Positions 24,396 to 36,239 of a DNA stretch of 64,000 nt are shown one piece after another. Source of the DNA: Alviniconcha marisindica (taxonomy: Eukaryota; Mollusca; Gastropoda; Provannidae); NCBI GenBank assembly GCA_018857735.1, contig JABMCL010000736.1, positions 766,001 to 830,000 on the forward strand. Direction: 5' to 3'. The notes under the pieces were generated by a model, which saw nothing but the letters and a program-made list of their open reading frames with translations, was not told the DNA's origin and made no database searches. The translations under genes were made by a program, and so were the position numbers. Position 1 is the stretch's first letter; the number at the start of each line of letters is the position of its first letter.

Positions 24396-25045
24396 ATACC
24401 ATGTTACCCTACTGCCCTTAATGAACACTGGTGGTAATTAAATTAGACCACGTTACCCTATGGCCCTTGGTTTGTTACCCTACTACTCTTAATGAACACT
24501 GGTGGTAATTAAATTAGACCACGTTACCCTATGGCCCTTGGTTTGTTACCCTACTACTCTTAATGAACACTGGTGGTAATTAAATTAGACCACGTTACCC
24601 TATGGCCCTTGGTTTGTTACCCTACTACTCTTAATGAACACTGGTGGTAATTAAATTAGACCACGTTACCCTATGGCCCTTGGTTTGTTACCCTACTACT
24701 CTTAATGAACACTGGTGGTAATTAAATTTAGACCACGTTATCCCATGGCCCTTGGTTTGTTACCCTACTACTCTTAATGAACACCGGTGGTAATTAAATT
24801 AGACCACGTTACCCTATGGCCCTTGGTTTGTTACCCTACTACTCTTAATGAACACTGGTGGTAATTAAATTAGACCACGTTACCCTATGGCCCTTGGTTT
24901 GTTACCCTACTACTCTTAATGAACACCGGTGGTAATTAAATTAGACCACGTTATCCCATGGCCCTTGGTTTGTTACCCTACGACCCTTAATGAACACCGG
25001 TGGTAATCAAATTAGACCACGTTATCCCATGGCCCTTGGTTCGTT
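24396..25045 (+). repeat. 71-bp satellite array, about 9 units
   Basis: The unit contains tttgttaccctactactctt, aatgaacactggtggtaatt and aaattagaccacgttaccc, then tatggcccttgg. The left units are near identical; units on the right diverge slightly (ccatgg, cgaccc). GTTACCCTA occurs twice per unit. Confidence 0.95.
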
Positions 25046-26635
25046 GTGATTAACACCGAACGAGTAGCCAGCGTACTCACCGTACTGGAGGGGATCAAAA
25101 TCACACGGGAGGCTGAGTGATGAATGGCCAACTACTGTACTAGGCCAACTACTGTCCTACTGTACTAGGCCTCCTTCATCAGGACGGGCAGACAGACTGG
25201 TTGCTGCCTTTCATTCCTTGCGTTCCGGGGCAGATTCACGGGTCAGTTCCTGGATCATGGCCACTTTGGCCGCAATTTTATTTTGTGCTGAAAGGGTTCA
25301 TTCCTAACCTTCCGAGCGCTGGCAGGCAGTGAACTTTGTTTTGGATTTTGTTGGTCAATAAATCACGTTTTAACTGAAGAGAAAGCTGGTGAGCCGCCGA
25401 AGCGAGTCGAACCTGCTTGCCACTGCAGCCCAATGCCGTTGTTAGGACCGCTGGACCAATTGACCAGTTCAGAGTCACGTCTACTAGTCTGTTGGTAATC
25501 CAAGTGCTGCCTTAGTTCACACTTTTGATTTGGCTCTCACAGTGCTAAAACCCCATACTGCCCTAAAGACTCTTTGTTTTTCTTATTGTGATTGAGAATG
25601 AGATGCACTCGGTTAAATATGAAGGTAGGTAAGTGTGCTGTCCAACTATCTTTATTTGACAGATCTAGGCCATAAAGCTTGAACGCAGTATATTCTGTTC
25701 AGAGCCCCTTCTCAACAAGAAGAAGAAAAAAGAAAAGAAGAAGAAGAAAGTATTCGGCGTGATCAGCATTTGATATCCATTGCGCTTGTCAGCTTACTGT
25801 GACACTCAGAAAGCACATAAAAAATGCCAAACAAACTTCTCTCTATTGAATTTCATTATACTAGGCTATGGTAAGCATCTATGCACACGTTTACATACCT
25901 CAGTTGTCGCTGTCCACGCAGGAAGAAAATCGGTCCTAAAATGTGTTCAGCCTTTGTTCACACTTGATTTGGCTCTCACATTGTGTGTATGGCAGCTTTC
26001 AAGATGATGCAGAAATTTAAAACACAGCTATAAAGAGAATAACACCTCTACAACAGGACTAGAAAAGCTAATGCAACTCTGTGTCGACTTAGCTGACAAT
26101 ATGATTGGAGGACACACCGCACAACTGCAGCCAATGAAAATGACAAATCGGTCTGACGCTTATCACAGTTGTACATGAACTACAACAGTGCACCAAGATA
26201 CAAATGTTGCACAGATTTGCACAACTTTTTCGTCACGCCGTTGAAAAAAAAAAAAAAAAAAAAAATCAGCGCCACTGTGTGGGTTCCTTCCTGTCTTTTA
26301 GTTTTGTATTAGTTTGCGATCTTGAGATACATGATTTCATTTCGTTGAATCTATTGAGAAGGCTATTGTGACTTCTGTTGTATAATAATTGATGTTGCAG
26401 GCATTATTGTGCGGCATCAAACTATTTCGAAGAGACCGATTCATAGATGACTGCGTATAGATCCAAAATTATCGCCAGCTAGCAGCTGTATTCAAACCTG
26501 CAGTGAGATTCAAATGTATAAGCGGCCAAAGTTGCTATGAAATACGCAGACATTTGTACTAACACACGACACGACTATAGAAGTAACATAATCTACTCCC
26601 CGCCACTTTTCAGACATAATTCTGTACTGTAACCT
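25046..26635. other. Unique DNA
   Basis: No supported genes. There is an A21 run at 26246-26265, and a short direct repeat (ggccaactactgt) at about 25125-25155. Confidence 0.4.
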
Positions 26636-26712
26636 TTTGCCCAAGTAATTAAAGGAACTCTCCTTCGGAGGTTAAATTGTTCGTGTGTTTGGAGCAAGTT
26701 AAAGGAACTAGC
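26636..26712 (+). repeat. Short repeat R8, copy 1
   Basis: Contains ttaaaggaactctccttcgg then aggttaaattg and gtgtgtttggagcaag; the reverse partner is at 29786-29862. Confidence 0.6.
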
Positions 26713-26827
26713 CCATGCATGTTTGGCTAAAATAAAATAAAATAAAGTTGTTGTTGTTGTTGTTGGTGTGTGTGTGTGTTTTAGGTACGATTTTTCTGTA
26801 GCATTACTTTCTGCTTTGGCCCAAAAA

Positions 26828-27136
26828 CTTAAACATTGTGCTTAACGTCCACACAAACCAAATAAGGCTTATTAGGGACGGGTAGAAGGGGGTTAGGGGG
26901 AATGGAGGTGGGGGGAGAGAGAGATTATGTACCTATCGCTACACTGTCACCACCAGCCTTAAGGTGGGCAGCGATGCGAGCCATTTATTTTAATGTTTCA
27001 TTACTTGTGAGGGACAAAGTTACAAGACAGTGTCCACAGACCACAACTTGTGAAGAGAAAGGAGAGCCGAAGCGGATTCGAACCGAGGTCCCTCTGCTTA
27101 CCAGCCCAACGCCTTACCGCTAGGCCAAACCAGGCT
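26828..27136 (-). mobile_element. SINE A, full length
   Basis: Same structure as 17798-18126, about 309 bp, with the head at 27060-27136 (B box GGTTCGAATCC) and the tail at 26828-26885. Confidence 0.92.
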
Positions 27137-28186
27137 GAAAACTTTGGCCCTTTTGAAATACGCTAATTTAAGACTAACTGTAGTGGTCTAAAAATAGATT
27201 GGGGATCACCCCATTCACAGAGTGCATTTTACGTCATTACATTTTGTTGTTTTACACACGTTTTCGTAGACTCGGCCTTCAAACAATTGACAATGGCGTA
27301 GTCTCACCCCACAGCTATTATTCAATGTCTGTAACTCACGCACGTAATCTGCTAAGGCCTAATACTTTGTTGGGCGACTTAACCCATGGTTGTGCGAATA
27401 ATTTTATATCTTTCTTTGGATAAATCTCCTAATCGTGCATTGTGTACCACATTATAGTGGATGAGACCGGTAGCTGCCGTTCGCTGATCATGCTCGGCCA
27501 TGGGTGCAAGGTGTTTGGTGACGTATTTCTCTCAGCGTATTGATCCGATGCTTACTACAGGAAATATCTCCGACACCATTTTGTTATAACAATAATAAAA
27601 AATATAATTAAAAAAGCCTACCGGCAGATGGCACGCCGGAAACGCCACACATTACGCAAACAGGTAGTGGTAGAATATTCAAACGTAGCGTTCCGGTAGA
27701 CTACTCCTATCAATGAAAAAACAAGTATCAGGATCAGGAACCTTTCCTTTTACGCGTCCAGTAACAGCTTTGCCAGTTTCCTATCGCAGACGTCTTGTGC
27801 TTAGCTCCCTGCACCCTCCATTAGCTCCCTGCACCCTCCATTAGCTCCCTGCACCCTCCATCTGGTCACCCAGGTTTACCAGACGCGACCTGTATCCACG
27901 TTGTCGGTCTCTTGCCAACCGAGCTAAGCGTTCTTTTTATTTTGGTCATCCGAAGATAAATGGTAGTGGCTCCAAATCGATCTGTGCTTTGATTGCATAA
28001 TCTTGGAACAACGGAAAAGAACTATGAAAATATAAACACCGCTGTTTCATTTTCAGGTCTTCGTTGCATTGTAAAATCTGATACAAGAATGAGTGCCAAG
28101 CGTTCTAAAACAAGATCCGAACACATAAAAAATAAAACACATAAAATACTAGTTTTAACCGTTCAACTGTTGTTTAAGTGTCGTTT
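27137..28186. other. Unique DNA
   Basis: Only the 20-bp triplet repeat is notable. Confidence 0.4.
27801..27860 (+). repeat. 20-bp tandem repeat, 3 identical units
   Basis: Three units of ttagctccctgcaccctcca. Confidence 0.97.
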
Positions 28187-28661
28187 TTGATTGATTGATG
28201 ATCGCTTATATAGCGCTATTCTCCGCTCTCTTGAGCAGACTCACTGCGCTCGCATGTAGTTCTACATGAGTGACTAGCATTTTACAGCGCGTTTTTTTTT
28301 AAATATCCACCGAAGTGGTGTACTTACAGCGCTGGCATGGCTGGTGCCACATGAAACTGCTGCCGTCTCGGCGCAAGGTCTGTGTACACCATACAACCAG
28401 GCTCCATGTCACTTCATGCAAAGCCACATACGTAAGGTGTATGCGTGTTTAGCTGTAACCTGCCACCTGCACTTTTGGCAGAATGAGCGGGATCTTTTAC
28501 GTGCTACTGCGGTAACACGGGGGTGGAACGGATACCGAAATAAGAGTCAGCACAGAAAGTCGACCCTGGAGAAGAAAATTCTCCCGCCGCTCCTGCAGGG
28601 ATTCGAACCCGCGACCTTTCAATCACGAGTCCGGCGCTCTAACCACTGAGCTATCCCCGCC
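28187..28661 (-). mobile_element. SINE B copy, full length
   Basis: Reverse-oriented. The head is a near-perfect tRNA shape (TAGCTCAGTGGTTAGAGCG and GGTTCGAATCC) and the tail (tgattgattgatgatcg) is on the left. Repeat R3 lies immediately to the right. Confidence 0.92.
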
Positions 28662-28780
28662 CCCTTGACAAAGGGGATTACCCCGAAAATTTGCAGATTG
28701 TGTGTCTGTGTCATAATTTAAAAAAAACCCTGTATGTCTGTGTATAAGCGTTCTTTTGAACCTTTTATGTATTTGGATCT
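28662..28780 (+). repeat. Interspersed repeat R3, copy 1
   Basis: Core TTGACAAAGGGGATTACCCC, then aatttgcagattgtgtg and, at the other end, cgttcttttgaacctttta and gtatttggatc. It abuts the head of SINE B. Confidence 0.7.
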
Positions 28781-29785
28781 TTGTTGCTTTCGTTGAATGG
28801 GCTACTTGCTCCAACAGGATAAGTAGCGCATGCAAAGAAGTACATGCTTTGACACTCTCCCTCTCTGTCTCTCACTCAGATCAGTAATTATGATAACATC
28901 ACTAGACCATTCGGTTACTTATTTACTTTTTTACCCCTCGCCCCCCTCCTCCCGTTTTGTTGTTGTTTGTTGTTTTGGGGTTGTTTGTTTGTTTGTTTTT
29001 GTTGTCGTTTTGGTCTTTGTTTTGTTTTGTTGCCTCTGACTTTTTGACAACAATTTGCCATCTTGCCATGTAAATGTCTGTGTAATTATCATTTTATCTA
29101 TAGGTAACACTCATACTGCTTTTGTGTTTTCTGTATTTATTCGTTGGGCTTGTGATTACGATGAATGAATACAATTTTGTTTTACCAAATAGCGCATGCA
29201 TGAACGCATTTATTATCTGTTAATACAAAAGACGCCGGACACTAAAGAAGACGCAGGTCCCGTCCCATGTTCTCTTGTTGTGTACATATTCCTAGTAATT
29301 CTTTTTAGTTTTCATTCTTACCATCAGTAACTATTTTTAGAGCTTTTTTCTTTTTCTTTTCACTCTTCTCTCTCTCTCTCCCCCCCCCCCCCCCTCTCCT
29401 TTCCGTAATCTTGACGTCAAATTATTAATCGTAATGACGTCAAAAGGAATTTACCATCATTTCATTGTTCGTCTTGGAAATTTCAAACAGTATCAATTTA
29501 TTTCCGTGTATTTTATGCTGTTCCACATGAAAGGGTTAGGAAAATGGGGAGAAAAGAGAGAAAATGAAAAGAAAAGAAACTGTCCAGATTAAAACAAACA
29601 AAAACTAAAACATTTTTTATATGTGACATGTACACAAAACTAAGAAGTTCCGGTATCCTATCAATGATGCCATACTGAAACGTGGGAAAGAGCTCGTGAA
29701 AACAGTGTTTATTACAGTATATGGGACAGTCCTCTTGTAAAATCGTTATAGACTCAACTGACGCACGAAACGTTTTAATGCGGAC

Positions 29786-29862
29786 CATGTTCGTTTTACC
29801 TGCTCCAAACACACGAGAAGTTTAGCCTCCGAAGGAGAGTTTCTTTAAAACGAACATGATCC
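29786..29862 (-). repeat. Short repeat R8, copy 2
   Basis: Reverse of 26636-26712: ctgctccaaacacacgagaa then gcctccgaaggagagtttc. Confidence 0.6.
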
Positions 29863-30002
29863 ACAGTAAACGTTTTGTGACTGAACGTGCCGTTGATTTG
29901 ATTATTTATCGTTGGCAGGTAGGTAGTGTTGCTTAATTTCCTCGGATGTCGGTTGACATATTAGGGACAAGCTGAGACCAATGCCGAAGCATGGTTCAGT
30001 AT

Positions 30003-30044
30003 AGCTTTACGTCCACGGAAACCATAAGGCTCGTTAGGACGGAC
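30003..30044 (-). mobile_element. SINE A tail fragment
   Basis: Contains gctttacgtccacggaaacc then ataaggctcgttaggacgg. Confidence 0.65.
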
Positions 30045-30515
30045 AGCCCAGGACGGCCACCTCGACTCTCACACAGCTCCTGAACTATGATATGATTTAT
30101 TGTTATTATTCATAACGATTTTATAAGAGGCCAGGTGACGAGCGAAAGTAGCCACGAGGATGGAGACAGGCCGAAAATACGTCTTGAGTTCTAGCTTTGG
30201 AACCATAATGCATATGTGTACCCTACAAACGAATTACTTCTTTCTAAGCCATCAGTCACTTACTTACATAACATTATTATTATTATTATTGGGTAATAAT
30301 AGTGTTTTTAAAGAGTTTTAAAAAAAAAAAATGTAAAAAATAATTAAGCCTAAGACATGAAGTATTGTAGGGAGGGTGACTCCAAGAGCAGCGGACCAAG
30401 CAGTGTGACCAGTTCAGAGGCAAACACGAAACCGTTTCACATTTCAGTTTGTGGCACTGCGCCGAAGGGCACTGTACATCAAAGATGAAGACTGAATTCG
30501 TTTCGCGCGCACGCG

Positions 30516-30518
<3 letters not shown>

Positions 30519-30597
<79 letters not shown>
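30519..30597 (+). repeat. (GT)n microsatellite
   Basis: Pure run of about 78 bp flanked by CGCGCG. Confidence 0.97.
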
Positions 30598-30599
<2 letters not shown>

Positions 30600-31539
30600 C
30601 GTGCGTGCCTGTGTGCGTGCGTGTGTGCTAAACTCCAAGCACTGGTTTACGACATCCTTCCTTTGGAGAAAGGTGCCGGAAAGCGATGCTCGGAGTGTGT
30701 GTGTGTATGTGTGCACCCGGGCGCGTGGTATGAAAACTGCTCACTAACATTGGGCAATTTGGCGGCTGAACAGCATGCCCTAGTAAGGTGAGAACAGTTC
30801 ATTTACATTTGTGAAGATGGCAAACCCAAGGAGAACAATTTACTGACATTTGTGAAGCCGGCAAAGCCATGGATGCACAAATATTTATTTTTCAGTGACG
30901 TGAAAACTATATGCACAGAAATTCTCTTGGTGACACACCGTGGGCGCACGCAGTTGTATCCTTCTTTGGCATCGTAGCCTTCTTTCCTTCTCTTTGTCTT
31001 GATGAGCACGTAGAATGACACGTTTTGTCATCTGCTATACTTTGTATTATGAAATTGTATGCAGTATGTGTGTTTATTAAGTTATTATCTATGATAATGC
31101 TTTTGACAGGGCTGATTAAAGTATATTGACTTGAAGATGTCCCCGAGACGGAAGGCTAAGACGGCTGTCAGTACATTTCCGTTTACGTTTTATCCTCCTT
31201 CAGCTGTCGTCATGTTTGACAGCCACGGTCTGCAGCAGTCTGGAGGACAAGACGGGACGAGTTGGGCAAGCAGATTGAGTCGTAACATCTGCGGTGGGAC
31301 GTGCATTAGTTTAGACAGTAAAAGACGTTTTCTAAAAGACTTTTTCGTCTTAGGTTAGGTTGTTTATTGAGCATGTTTTCAGGTGTAATAGACTTTTGAT
31401 TATTTAATTGTATCCAGTCTGTTTGTGAAGTTATTATCAATTATTATGCTTTTGTCGTTGTTTTTACATATTTTATAATGAATGAGCCTTTGGTAGTTAG
31501 CTGAATTGCCCTGTGAGGGATGAAGAAGTATATTTACTT

Positions 31540-31750
31540 GAAGTGAAGGATGTCCCCGAGACGGAAGACCGGAGGGATGTCCCTGAGACGGATGGCACAG
31601 GCGGATGTCCCTGTGACGCAACGCTAAGACGGATGGGCCCTCCGTCTTAATGACTTTCCATCTTAGGGATATCCGTCTTGGCCTTCACAGTCTTGAAGAC
31701 GGACGTCCTCGAGACGGATGCTCCCGAGACGGATGTCCCTGAGACGGATT
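31540..31750 (+). repeat. GAGACGGATG-type short repeat
   Basis: Irregular repeats of gatgtccctgagacggatg, some inverted (ccgtcttaatgac, ccatcttaggg). Confidence 0.8.
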
Positions 31751-31980
31751 ATAAAAAAATTAAAAAAACAAAACATTGTCAGTGGAAGGTTTTAGTGGGT
31801 GTTACTCTCTGATTAGCTTTGAATGGTTTGTATGGGTCAACGATGTGTGAATCTGGTTGATGACAGTAGTGGTGTGTGTGTGTGTGTGTGGAGGAGGGGA
31901 TGGCAGTGTGTGTGTGTGTGTTATTCCAAACCAAAACTCTACGTTGTTTTTACTAGAAGTACCTTGATCATATAGACAGG

Positions 31981-32092
31981 GGAAAATAAATTAAAAGATG
32001 ATGATGAAGGACCAAGCAGGCTGAACCGGGTGCAGGGGAAAATAAATTAAAAGATGATGATGAAGGACCAAGCAGGCTGAACCGGGTGCTTA
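31981..32092 (+). repeat. 56-bp exact duplication
   Basis: Two copies of ggaaaataaattaaaagatg through ctgaaccgggtgc. Confidence 0.95.
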
Positions 32093-32149
32093 TATATATT
32101 ATTAGTTCATTTTACACTATTTAAAGCATGGCGTACTGTGGAAGACCTC

Positions 32150-32201
32150 CCGTCCCTAATAAGCCTTATGGTTTCTGTGGACGTTAAGCACCATGTTTAC
32201 G
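32150..32201 (+). mobile_element. SINE A tail fragment
   Basis: Contains cgtccctaataagccttatg and ctgtggacgttaagcaccat, ending in gtttac. Confidence 0.75.
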
Positions 32202-32340
32202 TGGAAGACCTGACCTTTGCCGGCTGTTTTCGGGTATTGGTACAACATTGCTAACGGAAGCAAAGGTGGACCATTACAAAGTTCGATACCCAGCTTAGCA
32301 CTGAGCTAGAGACTGGCTTTCACCAGTGACGATTTCCAAC

Positions 32341-32386
32341 AGTAAGTAAGTAAACATGGTGCTTAACGTCCACAGAAACCAACAGC
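32341..32386 (-). mobile_element. SINE A tail fragment
   Basis: Contains agtaagtaagtaaacatggt then gcttaacgtccacagaaacc. Confidence 0.75.
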
Positions 32387-34505
32387 TATGAAATGAGCTG
32401 AAGGAGATTATACAAGGGCAAATACTCCAGCAGTGACTGGCGTCAGCGTCGACCAGAAGACGCCTGGCAGCAGTTACCTCCCGTTGCCCCTGCTGGTGAT
32501 CTGTGGTCTCACCAGCAAGACTGGAAGCCTTGGATTCTGTTTTGGACTTTGCCAACTTAGAGCTTTTCAACGTGCGTGTGTGTGCATCAGTGAGTTCGTG
32601 TGTGTGTGGCAGTGTATGTATGCACGTCTGTGTGTGTGTGTGTAGCAATGTATGCACATCAAAGAAGATGTGATGTATGTGCATGCACATCAGTGCGTGT
32701 ACGTCACTGTATGTTCATGCACATCAGTGTGTGGTATGTGTACGTGTAAATGTGTTGTGTGTACATGTGAATGTAAATGTGCATGCACATCAGTGTGTGT
32801 GCATGTGTGTACCTGTGAATGTGTATGTGCAAGATGCCACTGTGTACATATGGGCATGTGCACGCATTTTACGACACTGGAATGATACCCAAGCCCTTTC
32901 TTGTGATCTAACCTTGTAATCTAAGTGGGGATGGAGGGGGGTCGGGGTGCGGAGCAAGATGGCAGGTTAAGTTGAGGAATTTAAACTCAATAACAATAAT
33001 CATAATCAATAATTCTATTATAATTCTAGCACGCACCATTCATGCATATACATATGAATACAAACACATAATCTATATTTGCAAAAAATGGTCCACCTAT
33101 ATTAATGGAAAGACTTGTTTAAACAGAAACATATTTTGAAAAAGAAGAAGAAAACATGCCACAGTCAAACCACACAAGTGTGCAGGGATGCACATGTTTA
33201 ATTTATGTATATAAATATATTATCTGTATATGCATGTGTGATTTTACTGCTTTTCTAAAGATTCTAAACACTGCCAGTCTTTTGTTCTTCACTTGTAAAA
33301 CACTTACTTGTCTGATTATTTTGACAGTACAATCACTTTTAGTCAACTTGTCAGACAAGTGGATACACAGATATAACACAGACAAAGCCAACTAAACTGC
33401 AGACATGAACAAAAGCAGACGACTATTTCAGTTGAATCAATCTGCATGCTTGTGTTTATTGACCCACATGAATTATCACAGACAACACAAGCAACGTGTC
33501 AAATAATCATAATGTCCAACGCAACAACCATTAAGAAAAATTAAAACTACTACAAAACAACAAAACTCATTGTTTGGGTACCAGCATATAACATGGTAAC
33601 TTAATTCCTGGGAACACTTCTGCACGGGCGTTGAGGTGTGTCTACAGCAGGGAAAGCCAGTGAGCTGCGAGTTTCACTACCCAGCGACATGTACGCAATA
33701 CTTGCACTACACATGCATGGAACAGATGCACTGTGTGCCACCAAGCACTACCTGTTGCTTCCACACATCAAAACCTCTCTCTGTTAGTTTTTTAAGCAAC
33801 TCGTCCCAAATGCTGAACATACCAGTTTTGTTCAGAATTTATCAGTCCCTATCTGCTGTCCAATACCCACATCATAAACTGACAGCAGAAAAGATCTTGT
33901 TCCACTCTTAAGTGACAGCATTTTACAGTTGCGTAGAGACATAGAGACAAGTCCTAGTGCACATGGTACTGCTGCCTCAGTGACCCAAGGCCTTGTTGAG
34001 AAGGATGGAGATTTGAATACAAAAATGCATCAATCTGTCAGGCGAGACCAACAGCCTTTTATTTCTAGACCCAGGGCAAAATTTACCAACGAAAAACCCC
34101 TGGTGTAGAGGAAACCCTGACTTGTACACCTTGGAACTCCAGAAGTGAGTGGAAGACAAGACCCAAGAACACCTGGTAGATTAACTGATGGATTCTGGAT
34201 GCTTGGCTCCCAATCAACAGCGAAGGTTATTGGGGTGAAACACAGTTCATCAATAAGGCCCAAGTGGACATCTGACTCACTTTCTACTTACAATGCCACT
34301 TTATACAGGATTAAAAAGCAAGCCTTCAGCTCTGCATTCTTGGCAGATAGGTTCTTAAATTCTGTGTCCTTGGTGCCATGAGTGAGAAAGGGTGGGAGAA
34401 GGCTATGGTTGCACAGAGTACCAGCAACACAAACACAGTGCTGAAGACACACCATTGTGGCTGAACTGTGTAGAAACCCTGTGCTAAACGCTAGCAAGAG
34501 GCTGC

Positions 34506-35100
34506 AGCAGCATCAATGATGCAACAGATCTGGCCACTGCCATCTGCTGTCAGCAGCTGATGGTCTGCTACAACAAATCTGACCACTGCCATCTGCTGTC
34601 AGCAGCTGACGGTCTGCTACAACAAATCTGACCACTGCCATCTGCTGTCAGCAGCTGACGGTCTGCTACAACAAATCTGACCACTGCCATCTGCTGTCAG
34701 CAGCTGACGGTCTGCTACAACAAATCTGACCACTGCCATCTGCTGTCAGCAGCTGACGGTCTGCTACAACAAATCTGACCACTGCCATCTGCTGTCAGCA
34801 GCCGACGGTCTGCTACAACAAATCTGACCACTGCCATCTGCTGTCAGCAGCTGACGGTCTGCTACAACAAATCTGACCACTGCCATCTGCTGTCAGCAGC
34901 CGACGGTCTGCTACAACAAATCTGACCACTGCCATCTGCTGTCAGCAGCTGACGGTCTGCTACAACAAATCTGACCACTGCCATCTACTGTCAGCAGCCG
35001 ATGGTCTGCTACAACAAATCTGACCACTGCCATCTGCTGTCAGCAGCCGATGGTCTGCTACAACAAATCTGACCACTGCCATCTGTTGTCAGCTGCTGAT
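34506..35100 (+). repeat. 49-bp minisatellite, about 12 units
   Basis: The unit contains ctgctacaacaaatctgacc then actgccatctgctgtcagca and gctgacggt. It is highly uniform, with scattered gctgac/gccgac and tgatgg variants. CAGCAGCTG gives each unit a small near-palindrome. Confidence 0.95.
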
Positions 35101-35139
35101 GGTCTTCAGGTTGTGCACAGGCTACCATCACCTGAACCC

Positions 35140-35265
35140 CCATCTCTTAACCACGGTTAGAACTGTCGTTTTGTAGCTTGATAAAGGGGATCACCCCAAC
35201 AATTTGCATGTTGTGTTTGGTCCTGACAAACGGCGTTCTTTTGAATCTTTTATGTGTTTGGATCA
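35140..35265 (+). repeat. Interspersed repeat R3, copy 2
   Basis: Contains tagcttgataaaggggatca then cccc, aatttgcatgttgtg, and gttcttttgaatcttttatg then tgtttggatc. It is preceded by catctcttaacc, shared with copies 3 and 4. Confidence 0.75.
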
Positions 35266-36239
35266 CGGTTAGAACTGGTTCATCTAAACTCGGCTCCTAT
35301 CAGACCGGCAGCATGACAACAGACCACCTGCTGCAGCCATGTCCTGCCACACAACAACCTAAAGCACCAGGTCTGGCTGGCAGGGAGACTCCAGTGGCGA
35401 GGAAGCTTTCAGGTCATCTGGACAACCTGCAGTGCATGGCTGCCTGCACAGAACCCTAGTTTCCACATGAGAGATTGGAAAGAAAAACGCAACAACAGCC
35501 CACAGTATGCACCTCATAATGCAGTTTCATGCACCTGGAAAAGCTCTGAAGACATTATAGCAGCATCTGAATAGAGCATATGTCATAATGTGGCGCCATA
35601 CACTAGAAGGTGGAGCTATTACAGATGTCATCACAACATGAAAAGCATGAGCTTGCTGTAAGCTTTATTACTCCAATCTAACACTTCTCTTACTTACACT
35701 TAGCATCTGCTGAACTAAAATAAATACAGACAGGCTACAACGTACTAGTGGTGTGTGACATTAGATCATCCAAATGAGTACCAACTTCAGTGACAAATGA
35801 AGCGTTGTCAGTGATTTTGATTTTGTCGCAGATTTTGGACTTGGCCAGCATTGTCCCCAACAGCCTTGTCACAAAGACTCATTTTATCTCGGGTTCTGTC
35901 ACAAAAAGCTAGAGAACAAAGTCTCTGGCTGCCGTCCACCCTCCCCCCCCCCCCCCCCACCCCCCCCTTTTTTAAATTATCTATCCTTTCTTGAACCAGT
36001 GACGACAGTTGAATAAATTATTATTATCAAAAATCAAGTGGACCCAGAAAGGGAATGTGAAATCTGAAGATGGAAATGCTTTCTAAAATATCACTGATAT
36101 TTTGTGGGTTATGTTACTAATATCTCTGTTCATGTACATGTAGGTACTACCTCAGCTAAACAAAATTCCCCCCACCTGCATTTCTAGCGTCCTCTTCTCA
36201 TTCTCTTTCTACATTCTATATCCTTTACAGTCAACAAAA
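35266..36239. other. Unique DNA
   Basis: C-runs at 35942-35966; nothing coding supported. Confidence 0.4.

Larger units (their letters stand above)
28781..30518. other. AT-rich DNA with R8 and SINE pieces
   Basis: Poly-T/GT-rich at 28960-29040, a CT/C run at 29370-29395. No supported exon. Confidence 0.4.
30598..34505. other. Gene-poor DNA
   Basis: Contains GT-rich stretches at 32570-32870, short duplications and SINE tails. A minus-strand frame at about 32465-32570 (SSKLAKSKTESKASSLAGET) and another at 34290-34400 (KDTEFKNLSAKNAELKA) look mildly protein-like but have no splice context I can trust; they could be 3'UTR or relics. Confidence 0.35.

Noticed and set aside
24396..25045. CRISPR-like array
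   Set aside because: Units are contiguous 71-bp satellite copies with no unique spacers, in a eukaryotic context.
28590..28660. tRNA gene candidate on the minus strand
   Set aside because: It is the head of SINE B, with the body continuing for 400 bp.
33977..34160. Candidate last exon of TRIP4 (contains HQG)
   Set aside because: The similarity to the HQGAKK tail is only three residues, and no in-phase acceptor joins it to exon 12.
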